Assembly (NCBI GenBank): GCA_961205875.1
Contig: OY540814.1
Location: forward strand, 14,738,993-14,802,992
Reading direction: 5' to 3'
Origin: Sialis fuliginosa
Taxonomy: Eukaryota; Arthropoda; Insecta; Megaloptera; Sialidae
Length of the DNA stretch: 64,000 nucleotides
The notes under the pieces were generated by a model. It had not been told where the DNA came from. It searched no databases and worked only from the letters and a program-made list of their open reading frames with translations. The stretch's first letter is position 1, and each line of letters begins with the position of its first letter. The position numbers and the translations under genes are program-made. Below are positions 33,961-45,180 of the stretch, in pieces.

Positions 33961-35424
33961 TTATTTTATTTAACAGGGCTGAGAAATCGATTAATGTTTA
34001 GATGAATTTCCGTTTCCTACTAGGTTTTCGCTCATATACATTTGTAGAATTGTAGAATAGGTGTTTCTTCGTACGATGTTAGGTTTAAAACTTGTCGGAA
34101 GTTCTAAAAAATTGATTTTGAGTCCGAGATTTGGATATACGACCCTAAAGATTTTTGGCGTGTTGAAAATGAATCTCGAAAAAATCAAATAGTAGATATA
34201 TTCTAACTAAAAGTGTCAAAAAAAAATGATATTTTTTTGTTGCCCAGTGTAATGTAATAGATTTTAAATTGGAGTGTACATTTTTACAGAGGTTCATAAA
34301 TGTTCGTAAGTCTCTTAATCCACAGCTAAGCCAAGGAGTAATCAACTCAAAGTTGTTGGTTAGATCTAACGATGAAATAGATGATACATAGAATGCTATA
34401 AAAAATATTTCTCAATTTATAAGCAAGAAAAAATAGTTTTTAAAAGTCTTTTCGTAATAAAATACTCAGGTAACGAAATTAGAGAATTAGATCGATAAAG
34501 AGAAGAGTTAATTTATTTGGTTTCTAAACAGTTGATACGATAACAACAAAGGTACGACAGGATGAAGTGACTTCGTTTCAAACACGTAGTTGTATTGTAA
34601 AGACAATTACTGCAAGTCTCGTGTTACTGTTTCTATCTGGGATCAAACAACTTTGGAATACTAGGATTCTACATGGTATTGTGAAATTTATTTGTTTTAA
34701 TAATACGGTACTAGTCTGGAAGATTTAAGCTTGTGATTCTCAACTCCTGTCATTAGTAATGGCATGAGGGTGGATAATTTGTTGTGAAATTATAATGACG
34801 TCCTGGAAAATCGTATGTATTTTTAATTAATAATATTATTTCGCATTTTATATTTAACGTTTAAACGTTTGCATAAAGCAAAAGTAACATTTGGTTAATT
34901 TTTGATAATTTTACCATGAATATTGTTGTATTATGAAACCAAGCATTATATTTTAACTGTTTTTTTTAGAATATCGAAATAAATTTTTGACGTATAATTA
35001 CGTCTTACTTTACGATAACGTTGGGAGCTTAAATGTGACGAAATATGTCACATTTTAAAAGTTTATATTCCCGGAGCTAATAGTTTTGGAGCAGAGCAAA
35101 AAAGTGAAAATATACGAAGTTCTACATTATTAGTTGTGAGAGTTTCTACTGTACCCCTAGTTGTTTTTTATATTATATAAATATAAAAGACAATGAAAAT
35201 ATTCTAGGTTTTTATACGTTATTTTACATGTATAATTATAATCCATTTTGACAATTTTATATTTTTTTGTTTTTTTTTTTTGACTTGACCAGGATAACTA
35301 CTAAAAAGATTATGGTGAAATTTTCATTATTAGAATGCCTGGGACCCTAGAATTAGTTTATAATTAGACAACGTGATATTTGATTTCAGTAAGGTTTAAA
35401 AAGTATTAAGATGCACTTTTAGAA
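33961..35424. other. Non-coding AT-rich DNA
   Basis: Small features only: AAATGTGAC…GTCACATTT, a 9-bp stem at about 35032-35056, and a repeat-like tract at 35285-35345. Short minus frames near 34000-34345 have no domain. Confidence 0.5.
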
Positions 35425-35517
35425 AAGCCCTGAAGATGTCCACTGCAATGTGTGACGAAACGTTGGCCGATAACACGACCAAACCGACGCGGCTTACACC
35501 CAGAAGCCAAGATATAT
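35425..35517 (+). ncRNA. Hammerhead-ribozyme-like repeat, probably decayed
   Basis: The ordered parts are: AAGCC (35425-35429, stem I); CTGAAGA (35430-35436), a match to the core CUGANGA; GTCCAC…GTGTGAC (35438-35456, stem II with one bulge); GAAA (35457-35460); CGTTGG…CCGACG (35461-35466 / 35484-35489, stem III with one G-U); one C; then GGCTT (35491-35495), which closes stem I. A working hammerhead needs U-H between stems III and I, and here only C remains. There is also an extra T after the core. Penelope-like and other retroelements are known to carry hammerheads. Tail pieces recur at 11866 and 53686. It is likely an inactive relic. Confidence 0.4.
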
Positions 35518-35718
35518 AAGTATTAAGATGACTACTATCACTATTATTAGATAATATAATTTTATAATTCAACATTTTAATAAATTATATTTTACAAAAA
35601 GAACACCCAATTCTCGAGTTACAAAACTACAAATATAAATTTATAAAAACACGTCTCAACAATAAATTCTAACATCTATATAAACATTGTGCCACACACA
35701 CATACGCACAAATATATA
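35518..35718. other. Non-coding AT-rich DNA
   Basis: I see no recognised feature. Confidence 0.5.
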
Positions 35719-35734
35719 TACACACACACACACA
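35719..35734. repeat. (CA)n microsatellite
   Basis: This is a run of about eight CA units following a short AT tract. Confidence 0.9.
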
Positions 35735-35821
35735 TAAACAATACATCTTCAAACTTCGCACATTTTCTATTTTTCTCCTGTATGACGAAGTTTTCCTGTA
35801 GAGACCTAGCGAGAGATGGAA

Positions 35822-35841
35822 AGAGAGAGAGAGAGAGAGAA
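35822..35841. repeat. (GA)n microsatellite
   Basis: This is a run of about ten GA units. It lies within a minus 95-codon frame (35669-35956) whose low-complexity product I reject as a gene. Confidence 0.9.
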
Positions 35842-35849
35842 GGCTAGCT

Positions 35850-36570
35850 GTCATTGGGGGCTGAAGTGTTATTATATGTGACGGAGAGGGAGGATTGTGC
35901 GAGAGAGACGGACACAGGCGGTAGTGCCTGATCCATACAAATGGCCACAACGTCAAAGAAATATACCACCGTTCATCTTGTTCGACACTCGAACATACAT
36001 ATATACACTATACACGTATGTATGTACACACAACACGTGCTCATAGGCGTGGGTAGGTATTTTAGTTGGGGGGTATGATTCTTATTGTATAAAACATTAT
36101 CTAGCCAAATATTTATAAAGATAACTTAATTTAATTTCGTAGTTTAGACTTTCATTATTTTAAATATTTTCAGTGCATGGACTTCTACAATTCAAAACAC
36201 ATATTTAGAAATCTCAAAAACGAACATGAAGTGTTTGTTTCATTTGTTTTTCCAGTGACAAATATGTAATTTTTGTACTACTTTTGGTTATACCGGGAAT
36301 GCACTTTTTATATAAAATTTTTATTTGATAAAATTAAAAAAGCATGTAACTCGATAACGAACCTACTATATTTATGCCTGTGAGTCAGTCTGTCGGTCGC
36401 TGTCTGATCGCCCCGGTTATCAATTGCTATATGTCAGTATAATACAGTTTATTTAAAAATAATCTTTCGAGGTAAATATGGAATAAAATTCAGAAAAAAA
36501 AACATTTTTACCAACTTCTCCAGAAATCAGGACAAATGAAGCTAAGTTTATTATTCAATTTCAAAATTTC
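35850..36570. other. Non-coding DNA, hAT-like end motif only
   Basis: CATAGGCGTGGGTAGGTATT at about 36043 resembles hAT-type termini, but no partner end or duplication was found. Otherwise I see nothing. Confidence 0.4.
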
Positions 36571-36571
36571 C

Positions 36572-37060
36572 ACTTGATCTTTCTGTTTCAGGTCAACCCT
36601 TTCATTTTCGTGTCTGTTTGCCTGAAGCCTTATTATACGCATAAATCATGAACCACTGAACCGATATTAATGATATTTGCTTTTTTGGTTGGGTCTGAAT
36701 AGTAGATGTTTCCATAAAATCTTTTTTTTCAAAATATCTCAAGAACAACGCGTGTTAAGTGAAAATTTTATAGAACTTTTTCTATACGAATGTCATTGCA
36801 ACTATAATAGTAAAATATTCTCTTACGAAGATATTATAGAAACTTGCTTCCTAGCACTCCTGATTTTTGTTTAACATTTGAACAAACATAAATTAACATT
36901 TTAATGCCATTTTTATAAAAAAAATATATAATATTTTCTAATTGTATGAAAATAAAAATGGTAGTTTATCGGTATTTATTAAAATTCTTCGATAATTAAC
37001 TCCCTTTGGTGAATTAAACTCAAGGAAGCACTGAGCAATCACTTGGCTGTTTTTTTTTAT
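36572..37060 (-). repeat. Family P repeat, inverted copy (~490 bp)
   Basis: Reverse-complement landmarks run from TTTCAGGTCAACCC through GCATAAATCATGAACCACTG, AAAATATTCTCTTACGAAGA and TCGATAATTAACTCCCTTTG to GAGCAATCACTTGGC. It is close to full length but has no hAT ends. Frames at 36677-36874 and 36938-37213 are by-products. Confidence 0.7.
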
Positions 37061-38149
37061 AAGTAACGCTACTTGCCCCTCCAGGTGAAACATGAGCATA
37101 CCCCCTGAGGACGCCCATGTACAAGTATTGTAGCTATTGATCCCATTGTCGGGATGATAAAGCGTCGCCGTTTTTGTAATACGAAGCCATAGGTAATTAA
37201 AACTGATAATCATTATTACCGATTTTCATCTACCAACACACCTAAATGTACACAAATGTGTCACTGTATCTCTATATAATTAAACCACTCGCAGATAAAT
37301 AATTATAATCATGCTTGTATTCACGTAGAATTTTATTATATATGTAATTAAAACCTCTATAATTCATATTTAATACAAGCGTGTTGAATTTGAATTATGG
37401 AATTTAATTTTTTGGTATTAACCAATATTACGGTAAGTTAATTTAACAGAGAGTAAATAAAGGTGCACCTATTTTTATAAATTATAATATCATATAATCT
37501 AATATTTTTTATTAATATACATAATTGAATAGATCATATATCTGAGATTGACTTTCGATGAAAAAACAGAGATTAGGTAAGGAGAGAGTAGAAAAAAATC
37601 AATACATAATCTTCTGTTAATCTTGTAATACTTGGGGCAAGTAAGGTACATGTTTCATTTACGCCTTTTAATTCCAGATAAACTTGTTTTCGATTCTGTT
37701 ACGCATTTTATTTGTTCTACTACACTAGCTCGAGATAATTTACTGTTAATGTGTTACCATTTATTTCTATTTTTTAATTGCGGTACTACACATATATTGT
37801 TGTTGATTTACTAATTTTAGTAATAATACAATTAGTTAAACATCCATGATCTATTTTCTTTAATTATTTTCTATTTGATTTTACTGCTTTAAAAAAATTA
37901 AATATTTATTCTTAAATATAGGCTTGCCTGCGTTGTATTAGTTTCTATAGACATTTATATAATTTATAAAACGTAATACCATGTACCGTTACTTTTGGAA
38001 AAATCGCAATACATATATGCTCCATTTGAAAGTGCTTGCAAGCTTGTAAATTTTGTTAGCTCGTTTATAATACCGGACATAAAATAATTTAAAATAAAAG
38101 TTGAATACTCCATTTCTCTCCGTAGGAGTTGAATTTAGGAAAATCCTTT
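37061..38149. other. Non-coding AT-rich DNA
   Basis: A 60-codon frame at 37632-37814 has no domain. I see no repeat ends. Confidence 0.5.
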
Positions 38150-38262
38150 ATTAGTGGGTGCTTACTACTGCTTACGTCATAAAAGAAAAACACCCATAAA
38201 ATTTCATGTTTCTATAAGATTCAGGGGTTTTGGTTGTATATTGGGATGCATAACAAGCAGTG
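38150..38262 (+). repeat. TTACGTCATAAAA family, copy 2
   Basis: GCTTACGTCATAAAAG, ACACCCATAAAATTTCATGT and TTCAGGGGTTTTGG match 684-800. The 83-codon frame starting in it is not supported. Confidence 0.6.
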
Positions 38263-39417
38263 TAGCCTCTTATATGAAACTGTTACTAAAACTTGATGGC
38301 GGACATATTTTTTTTAAATGCCATTTTCAATGTATGTTTATTGTATATCCTAAAGACTTAAATCGAAAATTTATAATATGCAAATATGCTTTAAATTACA
38401 ATTGAAATCTATAATTCCACGCAATTGATATAATTTATTTTAAGATCCGAATGATAAGCCATTGACATTATGGAGCCTATTTTGCGGAGCACACTTGTAA
38501 GAAGTTAGGTAGCGTATTATCAGTAATATATTTCCTTGTTATAAATATAGATTAAAACACATGGTAACAGTATTTTGAAAATACTATTTTCTTATAAAAA
38601 TAAAATAAAAAATTAAAAGGACAATTACAAAATGGATACAAGGTATTGTTCGTTACATTAACGATAGATAGAAAAGTGAATATATTTTTTTGAATCTCTA
38701 TGGAAGCAACATAAAGGCTGCCAATTTATTTACAAATGTGCCTAGATCAAAGAGTTCTTTGTACGCGCTCTGTTTTCACAGCCTTTGTTGTATGAAACCA
38801 ATGAAACTAGAGCGTGGAACGTTGTATCAAAGCGTTTAGAAACTTTATCTTAAATGGTTAACGTGTTCTTACAAAAGCAGTGATATTTAGTGTAATATCA
38901 GTATGGAAAAATCATATTTATTCAATTATGAAACAGCGACGGTGAGTTTATTAGAACAAAGAGAAACGATTGCTATTACAGAATTTAACTATGGAAATGT
39001 TCTGACTGATTTGCGGTGTATTTGTGGTTATAATTAAATAGTAATAGTGAGTTAGTTGTAGCAAATGTGGGATTGTTAATTGTTCACAAAGTAATTAATC
39101 GATAATAGAGAAAATTAGCTAGAAAAAGGACTCATTATTTTAATGGATTTAATAACTTTAGCTTCTGAATGACTCGAATTTTTAATGCGATTGAAAACTT
39201 GTTATTTTTGATCTGGGATCTATTAGGCATAATTTATCTGAATATTATTTGTAGGGCCAAACTTTTGGTTTTAAGATATTGTCAAAAATATAATCAGTAT
39301 TTCAACATGATTCCAAGTTCGCTGAAAATTGTAAGATACAATGTAAGCAATATAAATAATTAATTGGTCGGGGTTCTTTATATAAAATATATTGGTAATT
39401 CACACGAAATCGAAAAA
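38263..39417. other. Non-coding AT-rich DNA
   Basis: I see no gene, RNA or repeat end. Short frames such as 39169-39363 are chance. Confidence 0.5.
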
Positions 39418-39471
39418 GTTTTTAGTATTCCGTACCGAAACTGGAAAAAGGAACACTTATGTAATCAATAC
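39418..39471 (+). repeat. GGAAAAAGGAAC repeat, left half split by hAT insertion
   Basis: ATTCCGTACCGAAACTGGAA, AAAGGAACACTTATGTAATC continues after the hAT element at 40443. Paralogues at 11345 and 44655 (minus) are uninterrupted. Confidence 0.6.
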
Positions 39472-40442
39472 TAGGGTTTGCAATCCCGCAATGCGGGATC
39501 CCGCATTCCCGCGGGATCCCGCACGTTTTGGAGATCTGCGGATCCCGCACTGAAAATGCGGGATCCGCGCGGAATTTTTTGAACATTAAATTTGTAGGTC
39601 GCGTGTGTTTTGAATACTTATAAAGCGTAAATATGGATAAAAAAGGTAACAATTTTGAAAAAAAAAGTTAAGGTTGAGATGACTGAATATGAAACTAGTG
39701 AAATAAATTATATCTTGTTCACGATTAGTTAAGTGGTTACATACCTCCAGAATTAAAAAAAAAAAAAAACGTTCGAAAAATGTGACCGCACAACCGATTA
39801 AAACATGCCAGAAGCTCGAACAGCCCGCAGATTACAAAAAAAAACATAAAAAATACGAAATACAAAAATTTAGAAGAAGAATGGCAGATTAAATGAAAGT
39901 TAACCACAAAAATTTAATACACAAAATTCGTGTTTTCTCAAAACTATCTTTTTCTATACGATCTACACGATATTTTTTTAACAGATTGTCCCTAAAATGC
40001 AACCGTAAATAATGATATTTAGTGGTTTAGTTTTACGTGACATACCGTATATACCAGCGCGGCGTAAAAGGCGACCTACGTATAAAACAAGGGCTAATTT
40101 ATACGCAACGAAGGACTTAAAAAAATTGAAATGGATAATCGAACAAAAAGACAAAAGTAGTTAGAAGCATCTTGTACTTGTACCTAACATATTAGACAAT
40201 CTCCTATTCACAGGTGTATTTTATGGATTTTACGTCGGTCTATACGGTACGTGTTACGTTTATGTATCATATGTTACTGCTATGAAACTATTTTTCATTA
40301 TTTAATTGTCATGTTAACTAAATAATAGTAATTTTAAGCATGAATAATAAAAATTTTGGAAAAACTGCGGGATCCCGCGGGATTTGCAGATTTCCCGCAA
40401 AATTCCCGCGGGAAAAAAAAGTCTGCGGGATTGCAAACCCTA
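39472..40442. mobile_element. Non-autonomous hAT element, 971 bp
   Basis: The ends are TAGGGTTTGCAATCCCGCA (39472-39490) and the exact complement TGCGGGATTGCAAACCCTA (40424-40442). Both sides carry the 8-bp target duplication ATCAATAC (39464-39471 and 40443-40450), the hAT signature. Subterminal regions are dense in GCGGGATCCCGC palindromes on both sides. The interior is AT-rich and has no transposase or BED-finger frame. The minus 76-codon frame over the left end only reads through these palindromes. Crisp ends suggest relatively recent movement. Confidence 0.92.
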
Positions 40443-40450
40443 ATCAATAC

Positions 40451-40820
40451 TGCATACGACAGTTTCGCCTAGATTTGGCATGAATATAATAAATTGTGGA
40501 CCAATATAGACCTGAGTTATAAAAATTTTCGTCGGTTTGTTGATGGCTTATTATTATGCACACTTATACTCAGCGATGCGGTATGGTATTCTTTTGTGGG
40601 GAAGTAGTGGAAAAGCTGGAAGTGTATTCATTATCCATAAAAAAAATATTAAACTTATTTTTAATATTAACAATTAGATGTACTTTAAGAAATGTGTTCA
40701 GAACAAATAAATGATTAACTTTTTATGAAATTTATGTAACAGAATTATTAAAATATGTATATACATAAGATATAAAAAACAAATTAATAAGCCGGTATAT
40801 AATTTTCGAACAAATATTAA
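40451..40820. other. Non-coding AT-rich DNA
   Basis: It begins with the right half of the split repeat (TGCATACGACAG). I see nothing else. Confidence 0.45.
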
Positions 40821-40859
40821 GGAGATCTTTCATAGAATAACATTCTATAAAAGATCTCC
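40821..40859. repeat. Near-perfect hairpin, 18-bp stem, 3-nt loop
   Basis: GGAGATCTTTCATAGAAT (40821-40838) pairs with ATTCTATAAAAGATCTCC (40842-40859), with one mismatch, around AAC. It is too short for a typical pre-miRNA. It could be a recent inverted duplication or a transposon scar. Confidence 0.75.
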
Positions 40860-42303
40860 AATTTACATTATAAATAAGATAATGAATGCTCTCCCAGATG
40901 TAATCACAGTAAGTAATAAACAAAATTTTGTTTATAAAGTAAAACAATACTTCCTCCTGAAGGAGCCATACATCATCGCAGAGTGTTATAAATATAAATA
41001 GTTAAAATATATGTAAATTTTAATAAATGTACTACCGTATTGTAGATAATATAAATGATCGATCAACAATACATTTTTTTCAATTCCGGCGTGTGGGGTA
41101 TCTAATTAAAGCTGACATCTTGAAGAATTTAAATATGTAAACGTTTTGTTATTATTAAAAAAATTATTTTAACGAATCGTAATATTTTCTGTTACCCTGT
41201 AAATATCTTCAAAAGTAATACTGGGAAAAATATATAAAAAATGAGAATATAATGATGTCGAGATTACAAGATAATCATAAGCAATCGCCGTACTTATGTA
41301 TTTTTCAAAAAAATACAATGTAATTCGAAAATATTTAAACTGCAATTAATTAACTGTTTTGAATTGATTTTTAACTTTGCTAATATTTGAAAGGTATGTA
41401 ATGTTAGTACTATTTAGTGTCATTACTGGTGTTCACAAATGAAATTCAAAATAAAATAATATGTACATAATACGTATTTTTTTATGAAATTGAAGATTCT
41501 CAATAGATCGTATGTTTAGTTAGGTCAATGAGGAATGCATGCCAGAATAACTTCACCTATAGGTCTATTTTGATTGTGTTGGTACAGCCCTGATTAGATG
41601 GGATCAAATAAAAGAGCGTTTACAATGAAACGAGTTTTAAATAAGTTTCGAACAAAAGCAATATAGAAGTATGCAAATGGCACAATAAGGAGATTCTTTG
41701 AAGCTAAGCAACGTACATGCATTAAATTATACAAACGTTACGATATTGGATAACAGATGCGCCGCAGTTCGAAAGAATATATATACATATATTCGTATGC
41801 CAGCGCGTATTTCGTGGTTCTGGTTTTATATTCAAAGATACATTCTCCACGCATCAATTTAATTAAATTCAAACTGTAGGACGGCGACGGAAGACAGCTT
41901 TGCAGAATCTTTTGCATCTAATTGCGTATTAACAATTGACGAAGGAGAAACAGACGATATTATTCTATGTAGATGCTGGGAACTTTGATGCACACTTGCT
42001 ACATTCGCTGAAAACTTTGTTTCAAATTAAATGAATAATTATTCAATCCTCTGACAGTCTTCCCAACAGCTGTGAACTAATTATGGATAAAATGAATGAA
42101 TGGTCTGATGCGGAAGGCAGTTTTAAACCAACACCATTTTTTATATCGTTTGTTATTCCACTGTTTTGCATTTATTAACGAACATACTGAGGTTCGGTTG
42201 TAATTAATTTTCCATAAAAATTTGTCACGTGTTTTTTAAAAGTTTGTGCGATTTGCTACGTGTATAAATATTTAAGTGTTTTTTATGTTTATTTTTTCGG
42301 ACC
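40860..42303. other. Non-coding AT-rich DNA
   Basis: A short block at 41365-41445 (TTTAGTGTCATTACTGGTGT) resembles 44205-44235 and 54535-54565. No gene is seen. Confidence 0.5.
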
Positions 42304-42630
42304 CATTGGCCTATGTTTTAACTTTTGATCAAAAGTTACTTGTCCCACAATTTCAGACTCGTAGATCAAACCTGTGAATGGCGCAAATTAAACAAACATA
42401 TCTTAAAAATTACTGGATTTAAGAATTGAGCACTTAATTCTTAAAATATTACTCTAAGAAATTATCAAAAAAATTTTTTCAACGAACTATTCACGCAAAA
42501 GTAAAAATTAATTTTTCTCATGTTAATCAAATGGGAAAAATACCCGGTTTGCGCCGTTCACGGGTTTGATCTACGAGTCTAAAATTTTGTGATAATTACC
42601 TTTTGATCCAAGGCTAAAACATAGGCCAAT
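42304..42630. mobile_element. MITE with ~80-bp inverted arms, 327 bp
   Basis: The left end starts ATTGGCCTATGTTTTA and continues GACTCGTAGATCAAACCTGT. The right arm is its near complement, with AAACCGG…CCGTTCACGGGTTTGATC and TAAAACATAGGCCAAT at the end. No convincing target duplication flanks it. The loop is about 160 bp and non-coding. Confidence 0.65.
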
Positions 42631-44045
42631 AAAAATTAAAAAATCACCCCAATAAATATATTAGTTTAGATCACCCTTCCCAAAGTGGGTTCAGCGAAAC
42701 CCCTAAAAAACTCAAGGGTTCCGTGTGTATTTGGTATTTTTCTGTAATCTCACCCCATGCATTCATCCATAAAACAATTTTAAAACAAATTTAATTTAAT
42801 GTCTTATTTAAATTGAGGGAGGGAAGATACTCAAAATATACATACATATAAAATCTAAGAATTTTGGCAACATTGCATAGTACCCACAAGTAAATGTGTG
42901 TGTGTGTGTTACTGTTTGGGTATGGTCACAATACCAAACCCTTTACGTCGCTACCACATTTCAATCATGAATGTATTACAAAAAATGATTTCGAACCGTT
43001 AAGATGGTGTTATCATGTATTAATTATGATGGAATTTTGGTTTTAATAAAAAGTTTGTTTCTGAACAGTTGGTAATGATCACTGGATTGCATGTTTAAGC
43101 ATGGCGATCCCCTCTTGCCGTTCATAAAGACTGTAACCAACTTCCTTAAAACTGCCCTACATGATAGTTACACCAGTGAATAAGTATTGGAAAAAAGATT
43201 TGATTTTCAATATTTACTACTCGACCATGACATAATATTTAACCAAAAAGAACACTCTTATAAATATATTTAAACATATACTCATGTGGTAATTCTATAA
43301 ACAGTATTAAATTAAAAAAATAATTAATTTTAAAGGTCATAAATAATTATATATGCCCATATTTATACGATATATAAAAAAAGGAAAGTTTGTTAAATTA
43401 TAATAAAATGTGTAAGTATTTACTTTTAAATGAAAAATAAATAAATACCCATTTTAATTAAGAATAAATTACAAAAAAAATATTTCTGAAATCCGCCATG
43501 ATGAATTCTTGAAAAAACACGAAACACAAATAAAAAGAATACAAAGTTAATGTAGGACGCATTCATCAAAGTCAAAATTTGCTTACAGCGTATAATAAAA
43601 TATTATCTAATGATTTCATTAATAATTTTCAGCTGGAAAGTTTTTTGTAAGTTGTTAGAAAGCAGCCAAGTCGAACAGAGAAGTCGTCAGTTTATAAAAA
43701 GTGACGAGACCACGTGATCATGTTTTATAAAATTCAATCAAACTTTGCTCTTTTAATTTAATGAGCCATTGAACGTTTGGCGTTTGATTGGTTTGCCAAA
43801 AACAGGTCGTTTTTGTAATTTAGAGTCTTCAACGATTGCTCGGCTTTATTATTAACCTTGTCTGGAAATGGAATTCACAGTCGTTATTCAGACGTGTCAT
43901 TTCAAGTCGGTAATAAATGAGTTTATTTGTAGACATTTTTTAGTACGAGTTATAAGTAATATTGTTTTATTTGAACACTTTAAAAGCCAAATAATCAATT
44001 TCATGTTAATGAATAGAAGATTATTATTATTTTTTTTTTAATATA
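42631..44045. other. Non-coding AT-rich DNA
   Basis: There is a (GT)n tract at about 42896-42909. I see no gene, and 43640-43920 is slightly GC-richer without recognised features. Confidence 0.5.
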
Positions 44046-44049
44046 GTTA

Positions 44050-44165
44050 CAAAAAATCTGTTTGTTTGTTTGTTCTGACCTGACAAGAAAACTACTGAAT
44101 CCATTTTGATATAATTTTCATTGTTAGAAATTTTAGGATCCCAGCTGCATTGTAAGATACTGGTT
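44050..44165 (+). repeat. TCTGTTTGTTTGTTC repeat fragment
   Basis: ACCTGACAAGAAAACTACTG, AATCCATTTTGATATAATTT and TAGGATCCCAGCTG resemble 35275-35350 and 19345-19418. It is a decayed insect-type repeat. Confidence 0.45.
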
Positions 44166-44169
44166 ATTA

Positions 44170-44620
44170 AATTAAATATACTGAATTAGAAATATTTGTT
44201 GATATTTGATTAGTGTCATTACTGGTTATTAATATGTACATTCAACCTATCTTACAGCGTGTTTTAATGATAATAATTGATCATTTTGTTTAAAACAGTG
44301 GACAAATAATTATCGCGCAAAGTGTATTTTCTTATGTAAATAATTTACATTGTTTTAAATTTTATAACGTTTGTGTAGTAGTACTAATCATTTTTTAATT
44401 TTTAGCAAGTGTTCATTACTGGTTTTATGTTGTTCATTACTGTAGAAAAAACATATACAAAATAAAAGTCTATATAATAAAAAAAAACTATATTTGCGGA
44501 TTTTGATAATTAAGATGATTTAATAAAGATGTAGTTATTTTATTAAGAACTTGAATTCATGAGAAATACCAAAAAGTAGCCCATCAATCCCAAAAAACAA
44601 TATACTTTGCTCACGATTTA
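44170..44620 (+). repeat. Second copy of the 13705-14180 repeat
   Basis: Blocks shared in order are GATATTTGATTAGTGTCATT, TTTAGCAAGTGTTCATTACT, GTAGAAAAAACATATACAAA, AACTATATTTGCGGATTTTG and CCATCAATCCCAAAAAAC. Confidence 0.6.
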
Positions 44621-44654
44621 ATTATTGGTTTACCATTAACATTAATTACACCAA

Positions 44655-44740
44655 ATCACAGACAATCAGACAGACAGATATACAAAGTATTGTTGATTTC
44701 ATAAGTGTTCCATTTTTCCGATTTCATTCCGGAACACTAA
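44655..44740 (-). repeat. GGAAAAATGGAACACTTATG repeat copy
   Basis: On the minus strand it reads GGAATGAAATCGGAAAAATG, GAACACTTATGAAATCAACA, ATACTTTGTATATCTGTCTG. It is an uninterrupted paralogue of the hAT target repeat at 39418. Confidence 0.6.
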
Positions 44741-44799
44741 AAAAACCCTCTACATTACAAAATTTACATACGATAAAAACCATCTACAATAATACATAA

Positions 44800-45180
44800 C
44801 CATTATTACCCCCGATACGGGCACACATTTAGAACACCCATACAAATATCATACACAAGAACCTTTTTCTTCCCGGGGAAAACAATTTGAAACACGGCAC
44901 CGCAGAAACATTTCCAAACAACCCGATCTTTAAAGTTTGCCAATATTTTACGAGATAAGACCTGGCGACAACCCACTTCCAGATTTAAATGTAATGCATA
45001 AATTGACACAGAACAGTCGGGGGTGGAGAGGTTGTGTAATAACTGAAATTTAAATAATCCTTTCGGACATAAAGGCAGCGTGTTTTATGGAAACAAAGCC
45101 GCGCTGTGAATGAGATAGGCTTGTTTTAAGGGGTTGTCGAGTATGTAAGAATCCTCTTATTGAAAACTTGTTATACTCCG
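44800..45180. other. GC-richer, apparently unique non-coding stretch
   Basis: The composition is balanced, with no repeat match. It holds AGATTTAAATGTAATGCATA, an AT-rich homeodomain/POU-like site. The 67-codon minus frame (44806-45009) has no domain. It might be conserved regulatory DNA. Confidence 0.3.

Noticed and set aside
35669..35956. 95-codon minus frame
   Set aside because: Spans (CA)n and (GA)n microsatellites; low-complexity product.
39422..39652. 76-codon minus frame
   Set aside because: Reads through the GC-rich palindromic end of the hAT element; repeated CGIPxCGI is a by-product.
40821..40859. microRNA precursor
   Set aside because: Stem is only 18 bp with a 3-nt loop, below normal pre-miRNA size.
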